This document shows, piece by piece, positions 9,301 to 18,198 of a DNA stretch of 64,000 nucleotides (positions within the stretch are counted from its first letter, which is position 1; every line of letters starts with the position of its first letter). Origin of the DNA: a virus; the IMG/VR virus record IMGVR_UViG_3300028827_000129, positions 106,084-170,083 of that record; one strand, written 5' to 3'. Below the pieces are notes generated by a model. That model made no database searches. It had not been told where the DNA came from and saw only the letters and a list, made by a program, of their open reading frames with translations. A program made the translations under genes and the position numbers.

Positions 9301-10706
9301 TTAAGCAAGCTTCTAAGACTGGGGATTACGCGTTGTTAACAAAAGACCCTACATGGGGAAGGATGAAAACTCCAGTTGTTAGAGTTTATACAAATAAGGC
9401 TGCAGGCCTTAAAAAGATGTCGAAGCATAATGTATTGGTCAGCGAACGCATATTAGGGTTAATTGAATCAGAAGTGCCAGTAGGGACACATATTGATACA
9501 GACGGTGACATTTTAAATATTTTGCCGTTAAAAACTGCAACATCAAGAAATGCTGCAAAGGTATTACTTGGTCAAAAAGGTCAAGGTAAGCTGTTTGAAA
9601 TGATGGATGAATTCTATAAAAACATTCATGTTTCTACATTTGATGCTAAAAAGAGCGTGCAGTATTTTGATCCTGAAACTGGCCTGGTAAGGAAGGAAAT
9701 TTTAAAAGGGCAGTTTAGAAAAGCATTAATGTCAAAGTCTGAAGTTGGTAAGATTACAAACAAAATTGAGCTATTAAGGGCGTCATTATTAAATTCTCCT
9801 TCTGTAACGCCGAGACAACTTAGTTTGCTTGATGCTTGGTCAACCGAAATGATTGAGCGCGGTATTCTTGCTAAGCATATTTCACCTGAAGAGATTAGTA
9901 AGTACAATATTTTAAACGACCTAGAGTCTGCTGTTGAATCTTATAGAGACCCAGATCAGGCATTTAAGCATTTAGTTTCTGCTACTCGCAAGGTGTACAA
10001 TATCGCAGATATGCCAGAAGAGACAATTAGAAGTGCTTCTGTCATTAAAGATGCGAAAGGCAAATTGTTTAATATGGCTGCCTATAGAGAGCAAGAGGTA
10101 ATGCTCAGAGAGATGGCTAAGCAGATGGTTGCGTTTAAGAGTTCCGCTGAATACAGAGCATTAGAAGAAGTGCATAGCTTAGCTGGCAGTAATTTTAAGA
10201 GTAAGCAAAGATTTTTTGAGAGAGTTGCTGATCTATCTGATACATCTTCTGTTGGCGCTAGGGCAAGAGCTTTTGTTGGCATTCCTGAAGAAGGTGTTGG
10301 GGCGGCAAAGAAAGTCACGAAAGCCTTAGAAAAAGAAGCTGGCCTTTTTCAAGGTATAGCTATTTCTACTTTGCGCAAGTATAAGCGGCCTATAGGATTG
10401 GCTGTTGGTGTTTTGGCTGGTTTAGGAATGATGATGTCTAAACCAAGCGATTTAGATATAGATACTTTACAAACAGAACACGCTGAGCCTATGCCTGCTA
10501 AAGTTCCTATGGGTGGGCATAATCTACCTGTTGGACAACGTAACGGATATAAGATACGCATTCGTGCCAAAGGGGATGGGCATGATTTTGGTCATTTAGG
10601 TAGAAAAGCTGCAGATATTGCAGGTGGTGGGAGAGTTCATGTCTCCGTAAGTGATACAAGAAGAAAACTTTATAAAGAAGATTTAGAGAAGCTTATTTAT
10701 GCATAA
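6315..10706 (+). CDS. Giant tail protein in tape-measure position (second of two)
   Basis: This is a 1463-aa protein starting at ATG 6315, two bases after the previous stop. One hydrophobic segment lies near the N-terminus (residues about 14-36, AVLGAAVGGSWLSLQYLA) and one near the C-terminus (about 1359-1375, IGLAVGVLAGLGMMM). Between them lies a long, mostly soluble body rich in arginine, lysine and glutamate. The end (about 1390-1463) is glycine- and histidine-rich (GGHNLPVGQRNGYKI). Position before the hub gene and great length suggest a tape-measure or internal tail protein paired with the gene at 2767. I recognise no catalytic domain, and a virion-packaged effector cannot be excluded. 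Confidence 0.5.
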   Translation: MTENNDSGLRSRIRNTAVLGAAVGGSWLSLQYLATRGVHLGRASVASKSAKKIKTAVESFDAKKASEEILALLEHPDLFEYQKTAAHAAAISMAKKRSGVVREFSTLSDAIAYGETNVSFQKNLLSASRELEKTLFEEVRHREKYLKSPLRFATTDYISKPLVKQSSGFYLFAERRGSWFNDITKAISDIPGLKNRQDISALAQSMADVAASIAGTSNISVKFYAADMLHGGQIQREIIGVGFLRNNTNEAYFPILTASNKYVVGRNQTTIYAPKRVVVDPDMFVETLGAKGHVGLDVYHMSKFVEQYKTNTNINKLARSTQLDVMRHAVYSDDYGRFKPSFTRNSVRDVIRSSGFVFPTISQTAFIQKAEELIERGVDIGGIPGQHIAKNTLFLNLNKYYMFGDTGDRDKFMRMITRDVSFDPGRAQRLMQHGVDMRPIVMSADLANLMKQENDFLPRFTRLGVSEDRLRELLKRHGLEDFMPTEDEFIAPQSIRGRYIAESAGTYTLSSDTPIREELIKVAKGEQSGDIFLHEGAFLGVSPEGRAVTTKTAGEKIESVVMNDDGTVKIVTRRKNVGTDIKFYGMNTKLTGGHQGFISNKKFRALVKDILREDVGIESGHVISRLARNIEGISIGAPKSSYGHAQVEMRLANILRIMETSELSKEQFEHVSRQLYALGIKASSDNLVSKYVVENSRLNTDQIAQRLNAIESSLEEYTGIKMAKLSNVLFHDIVTRGEHLVLQGAGKRATLSRQTQAVLDTLARDEELGQYYAAIKEDVASRMNLKPENLREVAKSYLAVDRIDATPVTSAYEKYKKMFGGDIDEFLDYIYDQDIDVRRENLAALGIKDEMIGLGTTLRTETGVSLSALRISTDPSGYTGMMSISSGRPFHKSLDKAGRSLLRAVLVEGVEGEMPFAVEEALTNYIDELTNVAGKNLLKSAYSGKVFGSALLKAAGYRGGRIEGFNQDYAIIVHRDIYRKMLEDMGLQRGEIARRLKQASKTGDYALLTKDPTWGRMKTPVVRVYTNKAAGLKKMSKHNVLVSERILGLIESEVPVGTHIDTDGDILNILPLKTATSRNAAKVLLGQKGQGKLFEMMDEFYKNIHVSTFDAKKSVQYFDPETGLVRKEILKGQFRKALMSKSEVGKITNKIELLRASLLNSPSVTPRQLSLLDAWSTEMIERGILAKHISPEEISKYNILNDLESAVESYRDPDQAFKHLVSATRKVYNIADMPEETIRSASVIKDAKGKLFNMAAYREQEVMLREMAKQMVAFKSSAEYRALEEVHSLAGSNFKSKQRFFERVADLSDTSSVGARARAFVGIPEEGVGAAKKVTKALEKEAGLFQGIAISTLRKYKRPIGLAVGVLAGLGMMMSKPSDLDIDTLQTEHAEPMPAKVPMGGHNLPVGQRNGYKIRIRAKGDGHDFGHLGRKAADIAGGGRVHVSVSDTRRKLYKEDLEKLIYA

Positions 10707-13700
10707 TAACTACTTCAAAATAAACGATATTGAATTAGCAGTTTCACCGTCCAATATTCGTGTAGATAAAAGTACAAAGAATATAAAAATTCCCATTGTA
10801 CGCGAGTCAGAAGCGGTAAAGAACCGTAGTGGACACGGTGACATAAACGTGTCTTTTGATGTAATATTTTCATACAACGAAAATATTACATCATCATCTA
10901 AACATAATGACATCAAGAATGACTTATTGAAGATAGTAGCTCAGCTACAGTTAACTCCATTTTTCATAGTAGAAAATGAATTTGTTACTAAATCTATAAA
11001 GCCAGAGTACCAAGATTCAGAGCCTTTAATGTTGGTGCTCAATAATATGTCTATCTCTACTTCTCCTGAGTTACACAATTCCATCATTGCCCAATTTAAT
11101 TGTTTTTATGTAGAGCATTCTGCATTTACTCCATTTTTGTTTTTCAAAAGAACGGAGACATCTGGGGCGGATGAGAAGCCAGTAAAAATCAGCGAAAGTG
11201 GGGCATGGAAGGCATTTTACAAACCGTATTGGGATCGATTGAGAAGTATGGCTCCGTCATCCTTTAATGGGAGTTGTCATTTTCTTTTTCCTGTATTAAT
11301 AAACGAGGATGGTAATGTAACTTTTGGCACAACAGGGTTTGATATCGATGGGACACAGGTCCCGGTGTCTGTTACTGTGAATTTCTATAATCGCCTAGCA
11401 GTAATGCCTTTTATAGGTCTTGAATATCCAGCTTATCAGTACATGGGTGGATCAGATAGAGAGGTTTTTATAACAATTGAAGATGTTAGTGGGCGAGACC
11501 AAAAGTTTAAAGACTTGCTTAAGTTGTTACAGCATTTTAATCAACTTGCTATAAATGATAGACAAACAGCTGGCAATGATGCAATAGTTGTAAAAAATGA
11601 TATTCTAAATATGCTTGGAATAGAAGAGGTTATTTGTGAAAGCGTTTCAGTAGAGACTCATCCGTCTGAACCAGAGACTTCAATCATTAATTTACATTTA
11701 TTGTCTCATAACATAGATAAAGTAAAAGAAGCAGAAAGTCTCGAACGCGAAGAATATAATACTGTTGAGTCATTAGTTGAAGAGATTATAGATAACTTCA
11801 TTAATTATACAGACGCATCTATTGTAAGGCGTAAAGTGACAGATTCTGTATATGATGATACGTTTTTGTTAAATTATGATTTTGAAAGAAGTGTTTTTGT
11901 GATGACATCTGGCATACCAGATTTGCCAGCTCCATTAGACTCATTATTTGAAGATTTTAAGAAGACTTTATCAAACATATATTCAGGATCTATAGTTTAT
12001 AAATTGCGTGATGATTTTTATGATTTTATGAATCATGTTGACGACGCTGTTTTTGGGATTAAGACTAAATTAGGCGTTGGTCCTTCTATTTATAAAAATA
12101 AAGATAATGAAGCAAATAGTGCGGCAAGACGTGTTCTTACTGATTTTGCCTTTAAGGCATTTCATGTTTTGAAGGATTACCCAGATGCTTATCCTGAAAT
12201 GAAAATTATAGCAGAGAAAGTCGACTATGAACTGAAGCATGGGATGAGAAAAAATGTCCAGCCGTGCTATCCTGATATAGTCCCAGATGATATCAATAAA
12301 AACCCAGACGATTACTTTTTTTACAGTGGTTCGCTGAAAGAAATAATTAAAGAAGCGAAATTGTTTGGTGCAGATGCTATTTCTAAAACATTTGATGCAG
12401 TTGAAGACTTTACTGACAAGAATGGCATCCACTGGGATTTTTCTGGTCTTTCTAGTGGTGACAAGGCGTCGATTAATAATATTAAGAGTTCATTAAGCGG
12501 CGATGGCGTAACAATTACAGATGGTAGGCCGGCTGAATTTATTTCTAAGCATAAGAATCAGGGTAGATTTACAAAAACTTCCATTGTCGATAAGGAGTTA
12601 TTCCTTGACGGCTATAATGACACATCTATGTCATTAAAAGCTGAAATGAATGCTACCCATCGATTCGATAAGGCTTCATTTAAATCACAGTTTGAATTAA
12701 TTGATTTCCCGGATGATTTTATGACCTTTAGAAAGGCATACCCAACATTTCGTTTATATTTTATTGAAGAATATTCTCAAAAAACAAGAATGCGTAAATT
12801 AGACGATAAGTTTGTCTATAGAGCAATAAAAGAAATTAGAGTTATAAGATCTAGGAAAAACCCGATAGATACTGCAATTATCCAATTGAGTAATGTAGAT
12901 GGATCATTTTATATTAGAAATTTTAAGCGCAATGACCTAAAGGGTACATATGCAAAAGAGCTTGTCCGTGGGAAATATGACTATAGAGGGCATGACGTTT
13001 ATTCATCCGACAATAAAAAAGACAATTTATTAGATGAAAAGCCTATCTTCCAAGAGGGTTCTGTAATCCAGATACGATTGGGATATGATAACAACCCAGA
13101 TAAATTGACTACGGTTTTAAATGGCAAAATAACAGAAATAGACGGTGACGGGTTTGGTATTATTACGATTGTTGTTCAAAGTTTTGGGTATGAACTCTTG
13201 GAAGATACTTGGGGGACTCCTGGCGATGGCATGAGTCTTGGCGGATGGTTTAATAATACAACTCCTTCTATTATCACGGAGATTTTGAGCAGTCCTTCTA
13301 TTACACACTTTGGCAGGTGGACTTATGGATATACTAAAGAAGTAGATCCTGATGAAATTGAGCGTAAAGCAAGGCATTCTATGTTGCCGAACTTTATCGT
13401 AAGGCATATTTACAGATGGATCGATACGCCCAAGGATGACAATATCTTCGCTCCTTATGAAAGCTTTTATCGTAAGTATATAGAAGATTTTGCTATATTG
13501 CGTGGTTGGAAAGATTATTATTCATATGGATATACAACTTGGGATATATTGAAAGACATGGAGCGTAGGTGGCCTGGGTATGTATGTCAGCCAGTACCTT
13601 ATGAAAACAGAATGACATTGTTTTTCGGTATCCCTAGCATGGGGTATTGGTTTAGGGATGACAGCTATATAGATAAAATGGAACGAGAGTCTACGTTAGC

Positions 13701-14829
13701 ATCTTTACAAAGGAAATACAAGTCTATCAGGTCATCAATTGAGGCTGCTGACTCTTTTAGTAAGAAAGGTATTCATGGGGTTTCGGAAGAGGCGTATAAA
13801 ATCGCCGATAGAGTTATTAGAAAAGTAGGGCGGTGGAAATCTTTCCGAGATTATCATATGTTAACTTCTGAACATGATATTTTATCGAATGGAGTTAAGA
13901 CTTCTTCAAAAAATACATACAACGGCGTAAGAATTATATATGATAATGATTTTTGGAGAGAGGAAGAATTTGATATAAACAATTTACAATCAGAATTTAC
14001 CCTTAAGCCAAATAAGCATATTCCTGATGAGGAGATAACATATCAAGACTTTTTTGAGGCTAATGTTATTGGAGATGATGGGGCAAGAGTTTGTGCAATT
14101 TCAAGGTTATTAGATGGTCTAAGAGACTTGTATACAGGAGAAATAGCTTTAATAGGCAACCCAAGAATTAAACCTTACGACATATGTTTTATTTACGATT
14201 CATATAACGACATAGCTGGTCCAGTCGAAGTCGAGCAGGTTGTTCATATATTTAATCAAGAGGATGGGTTTATTACATTATTAACTCCTGATTTATGCGC
14301 GTATGCAACAGAATATGCATCTAGTACTTTTATAAGCGGTGTTGGTACAACGTTTATGAAAGTCTGGGATAAATTAGCGAATGCTACCGACAAACTAATA
14401 GACAAGTATAAAACTGCGATAGTTAATGACGATACTTTTCTCAAGACTGGGATGATTGGTGTAGGTGCCTTTACTGGAGATAGGGTGATACAAACTTCGT
14501 TAGCTGCTATGTTTACTCCATCCTCGATGGCTATCTTGAGTATAGGCAGTTTATTTATGCTTAATGTGCTTTATGATTGGGATGTTGGTCGTTATCCTAT
14601 TCAGGTATTTCCTCTGTTATTTAAAGATAAACCTTATATTTTAGGTCTCCCAGATTGGTCAGAAACTAGCTTGTGGCAAGATATTTCTGGTGAATGGAAG
14701 TTCCTTACCTCTGGCGTTAAGAAGTTTTGGGAATCTGAGATTAAAGAGCCTTCTAAACAATTTGGTGCGTTTAATATTTTAAGTGAAAGGTTCAAGAGAT
14801 TTCTTGGCGAGATGTTTCTTGGTAACTAG
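10699..14829 (+). CDS. Large baseplate hub / distal tail protein
   Basis: This 1376-aa protein starts at ATG 10699, overlapping the previous gene by 8 bases. The first about 150 residues (FKINDIELAVSPSNIRVDK onward) resemble distal-tail or tube-like domains. Residues about 790-840 contain IQIRLGYDNNP and LNGKITEIDGDGFG, the beta-barrel style found in gpD/gp27-type hubs. Residues about 1145-1205 (IGNPRIKPYDICFI, GPVEVEQVVHIF) are a second hub-like barrel. A hydrophobic segment lies around 1252-1294. Hubs join tube, tape measure and baseplate, which fits the location between the giant tail genes and the wedge genes. Confidence in a hub role is good; exact domain borders are not certain. Confidence 0.65.
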   Translation: MHNNYFKINDIELAVSPSNIRVDKSTKNIKIPIVRESEAVKNRSGHGDINVSFDVIFSYNENITSSSKHNDIKNDLLKIVAQLQLTPFFIVENEFVTKSIKPEYQDSEPLMLVLNNMSISTSPELHNSIIAQFNCFYVEHSAFTPFLFFKRTETSGADEKPVKISESGAWKAFYKPYWDRLRSMAPSSFNGSCHFLFPVLINEDGNVTFGTTGFDIDGTQVPVSVTVNFYNRLAVMPFIGLEYPAYQYMGGSDREVFITIEDVSGRDQKFKDLLKLLQHFNQLAINDRQTAGNDAIVVKNDILNMLGIEEVICESVSVETHPSEPETSIINLHLLSHNIDKVKEAESLEREEYNTVESLVEEIIDNFINYTDASIVRRKVTDSVYDDTFLLNYDFERSVFVMTSGIPDLPAPLDSLFEDFKKTLSNIYSGSIVYKLRDDFYDFMNHVDDAVFGIKTKLGVGPSIYKNKDNEANSAARRVLTDFAFKAFHVLKDYPDAYPEMKIIAEKVDYELKHGMRKNVQPCYPDIVPDDINKNPDDYFFYSGSLKEIIKEAKLFGADAISKTFDAVEDFTDKNGIHWDFSGLSSGDKASINNIKSSLSGDGVTITDGRPAEFISKHKNQGRFTKTSIVDKELFLDGYNDTSMSLKAEMNATHRFDKASFKSQFELIDFPDDFMTFRKAYPTFRLYFIEEYSQKTRMRKLDDKFVYRAIKEIRVIRSRKNPIDTAIIQLSNVDGSFYIRNFKRNDLKGTYAKELVRGKYDYRGHDVYSSDNKKDNLLDEKPIFQEGSVIQIRLGYDNNPDKLTTVLNGKITEIDGDGFGIITIVVQSFGYELLEDTWGTPGDGMSLGGWFNNTTPSIITEILSSPSITHFGRWTYGYTKEVDPDEIERKARHSMLPNFIVRHIYRWIDTPKDDNIFAPYESFYRKYIEDFAILRGWKDYYSYGYTTWDILKDMERRWPGYVCQPVPYENRMTLFFGIPSMGYWFRDDSYIDKMERESTLASLQRKYKSIRSSIEAADSFSKKGIHGVSEEAYKIADRVIRKVGRWKSFRDYHMLTSEHDILSNGVKTSSKNTYNGVRIIYDNDFWREEEFDINNLQSEFTLKPNKHIPDEEITYQDFFEANVIGDDGARVCAISRLLDGLRDLYTGEIALIGNPRIKPYDICFIYDSYNDIAGPVEVEQVVHIFNQEDGFITLLTPDLCAYATEYASSTFISGVGTTFMKVWDKLANATDKLIDKYKTAIVNDDTFLKTGMIGVGAFTGDRVIQTSLAAMFTPSSMAILSIGSLFMLNVLYDWDVGRYPIQVFPLLFKDKPYILGLPDWSETSLWQDISGEWKFLTSGVKKFWESEIKEPSKQFGAFNILSERFKRFLGEMFLGN

Positions 14830-14839
14830 AAGAGCCTTC

Positions 14840-14845
14840 TATAAT
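14840..14845 (+). promoter_or_regulatory. Possible -10 element (TATAAT)
   Basis: TATAAT lies in the 29-base gap before the gene at 14859. I see no convincing -35 or TG extension. A start site seven bases on would remove part of the ribosome site, so this may be a chance AT-rich match. It belongs to a recurring TATAATAT(A) pattern found at several gene gaps in the window. Confidence 0.25.
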
Positions 14846-14858
14846 ATACCTAGAGGTT

Positions 14859-15272
14859 ATGATGTTGAAAAAAGAGAATTTTTCGATAAAAAATGATAAT
14901 AATGATGTTGTTCGTGCTGTTTTTGGCAGGGTTTATGATTATAAATTTGACGACGAGGGTCATGCTGTTAAAGTAGCAGCATCAAACCCGCCATTAGATT
15001 GGGATCACAAAAAGCATGGACCGTACTTAATCGGGGCGGAATTTACTAATAGGGAAGGGTTGTGGATACCGTTTTATAAGAATATTACAGAGGTTTTGAA
15101 GGATTGGCAACCAGCTAAGGGTGATGGTGTTATTGTATGGATTTTTGGCAAGCCAAACAGCAATCCAAATAAATATAGAGCAGAAAGTTTTAATTTAAGT
15201 CACACGAAACAAAATAAAAAAGATGCAGAATTATTTCAAAATGGCGGGATGATGTTTTGGGCTAATTTATGA
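14859..15272 (+). CDS. Small baseplate-region protein
   Basis: This 137-aa protein starts at ATG 14859 (an adjacent ATG at 14862 is in the same frame) with the weak ribosome site AGAGGT upstream. It is beta-rich: VRAVFGRVYDYKF, then LWIPFYKNITEVL, and KGDGVIVWIFG at about residues 88-98. That layout would suit a small OB-fold or spike-adaptor protein, since such proteins lie between hub and gp25 genes in many phages. I do not recognise a specific family. The gene overlaps the next by four bases (ATGA), so the two are translationally coupled. Confidence 0.45.
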   Translation: MMLKKENFSIKNDNNDVVRAVFGRVYDYKFDDEGHAVKVAASNPPLDWDHKKHGPYLIGAEFTNREGLWIPFYKNITEVLKDWQPAKGDGVIVWIFGKPNSNPNKYRAESFNLSHTKQNKKDAELFQNGGMMFWANL

Positions 15273-15604
15273 GCGGATATGAAAACAGTGCCTTAATTTG
15301 GAAGAAACCAGGACGCAATGCTGGCATGGCAGTCGGTGATAATTTTGCTCTCATGCAAGGCGACCCTAGTCATGGTTTTATATCTTCTGAACAAGGAAAT
15401 GTAATAAAAGGAAATACTCATTTTGTTGGTGCGCCACATGAGTTTTCGTTTAGTGGTTTATGGACCTTTAACCCGTTGTTATTATCAACTGTGCCATCTA
15501 CGATAATGACGCCTATGAGCGTTTTAGTTTTTAATAAAAATGCTTTATCTGGGTTCGACCATATAGCTAAGAGCGTTTCAGAGCACATGAGTTTATTGTT
15601 ATAA
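15269..15604 (+). CDS. Small baseplate-region protein of unknown family
   Basis: This is a 111-aa protein beginning at ATG 15269 inside an ATGA overlap with the previous stop. It contains PGRNAGMAVGDNFALMQGDP near the N-terminus and two TVPSTIMTP-like hydrophobic stretches. Glycine- and proline-rich small proteins at this place are sometimes spike tips (PAAR-like), but I cannot see the histidine/cysteine metal pattern that would support that. The role is inferred from the neighbours only: hub upstream, gp25-like gene three bases downstream. Confidence 0.4.
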   Translation: MSGYENSALIWKKPGRNAGMAVGDNFALMQGDPSHGFISSEQGNVIKGNTHFVGAPHEFSFSGLWTFNPLLLSTVPSTIMTPMSVLVFNKNALSGFDHIAKSVSEHMSLLL

Positions 15605-15606
15605 TT

Positions 15607-16002
15607 ATGGCAAATATAGATCTTTATTCAAACGAATTCGGTGATATCCTAGTCTCTAATGGAGATTTTGTATCTACGTCAGAAAATGAAGAGAGGACTT
15701 ACATACAACAAGTTATTGCTCGTATGTTATCTTATCCTGGCGATTGGACTGTATATCCTTGGCTTGGGGCTGGGCTTTCTTCTTATCACGGGAGGTTAAA
15801 TACCAGAGAAACTGCTCGTGACATGGAGTCCGATATAACAAGGGCCTTAACGGAAGATGGGCTAATTCCTAAAGTAGCATTAACTGTGAAAGTTGTACCT
15901 TTAACACATACTTCAGTAGGTGTTTTCATTAAAATTAAGGGCATTACAAATGCTCTTGCTTTTATGTTTAACCTTGAAGATGGGGAGATTAAATTAAATT
16001 GA
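15607..16002 (+). CDS. Baseplate wedge protein, gp25/GPW family
   Basis: This 131-aa protein has the size and signature order of T4 gp25 / phage P2 W proteins: GDILVSNGDFV near residues 12-22, EERTYIQQVIARML at about 28-41, and GDWTVYPWLGAGL at about 45-57. These are wedge components that nucleate sheath assembly in contractile systems. The next gene is J-like, the usual partner. No Shine-Dalgarno sequence is visible before ATG 15607; it starts two bases after the previous stop, so coupling is likely. The next gene's TTG start overlaps its stop. Confidence 0.8.
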   Translation: MANIDLYSNEFGDILVSNGDFVSTSENEERTYIQQVIARMLSYPGDWTVYPWLGAGLSSYHGRLNTRETARDMESDITRALTEDGLIPKVALTVKVVPLTHTSVGVFIKIKGITNALAFMFNLEDGEIKLN

Positions 16003-17210
16003 AGCTTATAGGTAAAAATTTTGATGAATTAACTGCGGAATCTATTAATGATTTAGTAGGCAATACCGTATTTTCTCATATTTCTCCTGCTTCTAATGTA
16101 AGAGCGATTTTAGATGTTATAAATAGACAATTAGAAACTAATTATGTGATTCTAGATACTGGGATCGCTTTGTCATTTTTATCTACTGCGTCTGGTGAAT
16201 ATTTAGATAATATTGGCGAAATGTTTGGGCTTAGCCGTAAGCAGGCCACCAAGTCAAGTGTTAGTAAAGCTTCGAAAATCCAGAAGTTTTATGTTGAATC
16301 AGGTACATTTGGCGGCATTAATAATTCGCAAGATATAACTATTCCTATTGGCACAGTAATATCTTCTGAACCTAATCAGGGTGGTGTTAGGTATGTTACG
16401 ACAGAAGCTGTTACATTAAATGCTAGTGATAGCGAAGGATGGGTAAGTATAAAGAGCATAGATGAAGGTTCTGCTTCTCATGTTGGTAAAGAGATTTTAT
16501 CATTCCATAACTTTACAGGTTATGCAGACTCAAATAATGATTCATTGTTAACATCTAATATAGCTAGCATTAATAATGGCAGCGATGCAGAAACTGATAA
16601 CAATTATAGATATAGAATAAGTAAATATGTAACATCTTCTGAGGGAGCTAACGAAACTGCTATTCGTTTGGCTATGTTAAGTATTCCTGGGGTTAGTGAT
16701 GTAAAGATTGTTCCATACGTAAGAGGACTCGGCTCTTTTGATGTTTTTATCAAGTCGACTACTCCTGAAGTGCCAGATGATCTAATTAGCACTTGTCAAG
16801 AAATATTAAATCAAGTAGCTGCTTATCCAGTAGATGCTCAGGCTAAGAAGCCTATTACAGTTGGGGTATCTTTTGAGTTGACTATAGTTTATAATGTAAG
16901 TACTGTTACAGATTCAATAAAGCGAGAAGTTGAGAATAATGTAAAATTGGCATTGGAAGATTATGTTAATAATCTTGATATAGGTGAGCAATTAGTTTTG
17001 AACCAGGCCTTGTCTAAGGCGATAGAGGCAGACGATAGGGTTTTATCTATCGGTAAATATGGGAAGGCATTCGACAATTTAACTTTATACCGAGAATCTA
17101 AATTTTCAACAAATAAGTTGGCAGTTAGATTAATGAATGACTATAAACCGCTTTTTAACGAAAAGCTAATTATTGAACCGACGTTAGAAAATCCTATTAT
17201 TTTTAATTAG
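15999..17210 (+). CDS. Baseplate J-like wedge protein (gp6/gp47 family)
   Basis: This 403-aa protein starts at TTG 15999, which forms a TTGA overlap with the stop of the gp25-like gene; GGGGAG about ten bases upstream is a good ribosome site, so the rare start is credible. The N-terminal part has YLDNIGEMFGLSR (about residues 67-79), typical of baseplate J proteins, followed by a beta-rich middle (GGVRYVTTEAVTL). The C-terminal half has EGANETAIRLAMLSIPGVSDV and VDAQAKKPITVGV. J proteins polymerise with gp25/W-type partners to form the baseplate ring. Length and gene order match the family. Confidence 0.8.
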   Translation: MKLIGKNFDELTAESINDLVGNTVFSHISPASNVRAILDVINRQLETNYVILDTGIALSFLSTASGEYLDNIGEMFGLSRKQATKSSVSKASKIQKFYVESGTFGGINNSQDITIPIGTVISSEPNQGGVRYVTTEAVTLNASDSEGWVSIKSIDEGSASHVGKEILSFHNFTGYADSNNDSLLTSNIASINNGSDAETDNNYRYRISKYVTSSEGANETAIRLAMLSIPGVSDVKIVPYVRGLGSFDVFIKSTTPEVPDDLISTCQEILNQVAAYPVDAQAKKPITVGVSFELTIVYNVSTVTDSIKREVENNVKLALEDYVNNLDIGEQLVLNQALSKAIEADDRVLSIGKYGKAFDNLTLYRESKFSTNKLAVRLMNDYKPLFNEKLIIEPTLENPIIFN

Positions 17211-17226
17211 GTTTGGAGGTTTTTTC

Positions 17227-17862
17227 ATGGCCATTTATAAAATTGTAGGAGCCTGCAATAATGGTGGAGGCAAGAATGTTTTTAAGGTTACATTCCAGGG
17301 CGCTCCTCTTACAGCTCCTCCTGTTTTGGAAGCGTGGGATGATGTAAGTATGACATCAACCTCAAATGAGATTTTTACTGGGACTGTTGGGAATGCATTT
17401 CAGCCAATGGTTGCAGCCATTGATACTAGTGACACTATTTCTGCCCCTGGGGCAGGGTGGGTCGATTCTATAGTGCCTGGAGCTGGAAGTCAGTCTAGTA
17501 ATCTACTTAAGGGAAATGACCAGACTGTTGTTCTTGATGGTGGCACAGGCAGAGTCCCTGCGGCTAATGAATATGTTTTGTTTAATTTAAATTTACGCAT
17601 ACCATCTGATACGTCTGTTCCGTCAAATGGTGCTTTAGATTGTGTTTTTGTTGTGCGATATTATTATTCAGATAACACTCCAGTAATAGAATGGGCAGCT
17701 AATAATGGAGGTACTGATACCGTCCCGAGCTGGACTGCTATCAATACTGGCACTGAGGTATTGCGCTTTACTGATACTGGCGTCAATTCGTCTAATCTCA
17801 CACTAACTCTTCCAGTATCTGGAACTAAAGATTCTGGAGAAGCATGGATAGACAATGCATAA
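17227..17862 (+). CDS. Tail/baseplate-associated protein, unknown family
   Basis: This 211-aa protein has a strong GGAGG ribosome site just upstream of ATG 17227. It is beta-rich, poor in lysine, with many Thr, Ser, Gly and Asp residues, as in exposed virion proteins. Residues about 105-150 (YVLFNLNLRIPSDTSVP, VFVVRYYYSD) look like a jelly-roll or immunoglobulin-like sheet. It ends LTLPVSGTKDSGEAWIDNA. It opens the long run of fibre and adhesin genes after the wedge proteins. I cannot name a family; a head or tail decoration role is also possible. Confidence 0.45.
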   Translation: MAIYKIVGACNNGGGKNVFKVTFQGAPLTAPPVLEAWDDVSMTSTSNEIFTGTVGNAFQPMVAAIDTSDTISAPGAGWVDSIVPGAGSQSSNLLKGNDQTVVLDGGTGRVPAANEYVLFNLNLRIPSDTSVPSNGALDCVFVVRYYYSDNTPVIEWAANNGGTDTVPSWTAINTGTEVLRFTDTGVNSSNLTLTLPVSGTKDSGEAWIDNA

Positions 17863-18187
17863 GCTAAATGGATGGGAAGTAAAAGCAAAAGATGGCACAA
17901 TGTTGTCGTCGAACTTTTGTTCATGGAGAGATATTAATAAAGACATAGATAAACTATTTATTAAGATAGATGATGAAGTTTTCACAATTTCTGGATATGA
18001 TAAATACTTTTATGTAGTAGAGGGGATTGCCTTTGTTGGGATGCAAGGTGTCCCAAATAGAGTGTTATTCGGTGGAATAAAAAATAATATCTGCGATATA
18101 TATTCAATTGACATCAATACTTCTCAGTTACGGGTGATAGAGCATCGCAATGTTAACTTCCCATTTACTGCGGATATACTTAAGTAA
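17855..18187 (+). CDS. Small hypothetical protein in the fibre cluster
   Basis: This is a 110-aa protein whose ATG at 17855 lies eight bases inside the previous gene. It is predicted to alternate short strands (DKLFIKIDDEVFTIS, YFYVVEGIAFVGMQG). There is no signal peptide or catalytic motif. It is not recognised; its place between two virion-type genes suggests a small structural or chaperone role for a neighbouring fibre. Confidence that it is a real gene comes from the overlap pattern and the tight fit with the next gene (11-base gap carrying TAAGGA). Confidence 0.45.
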   Translation: MHKLNGWEVKAKDGTMLSSNFCSWRDINKDIDKLFIKIDDEVFTISGYDKYFYVVEGIAFVGMQGVPNRVLFGGIKNNICDIYSIDINTSQLRVIEHRNVNFPFTADILK

Positions 18188-18198
18188 GGAATCTAAAA

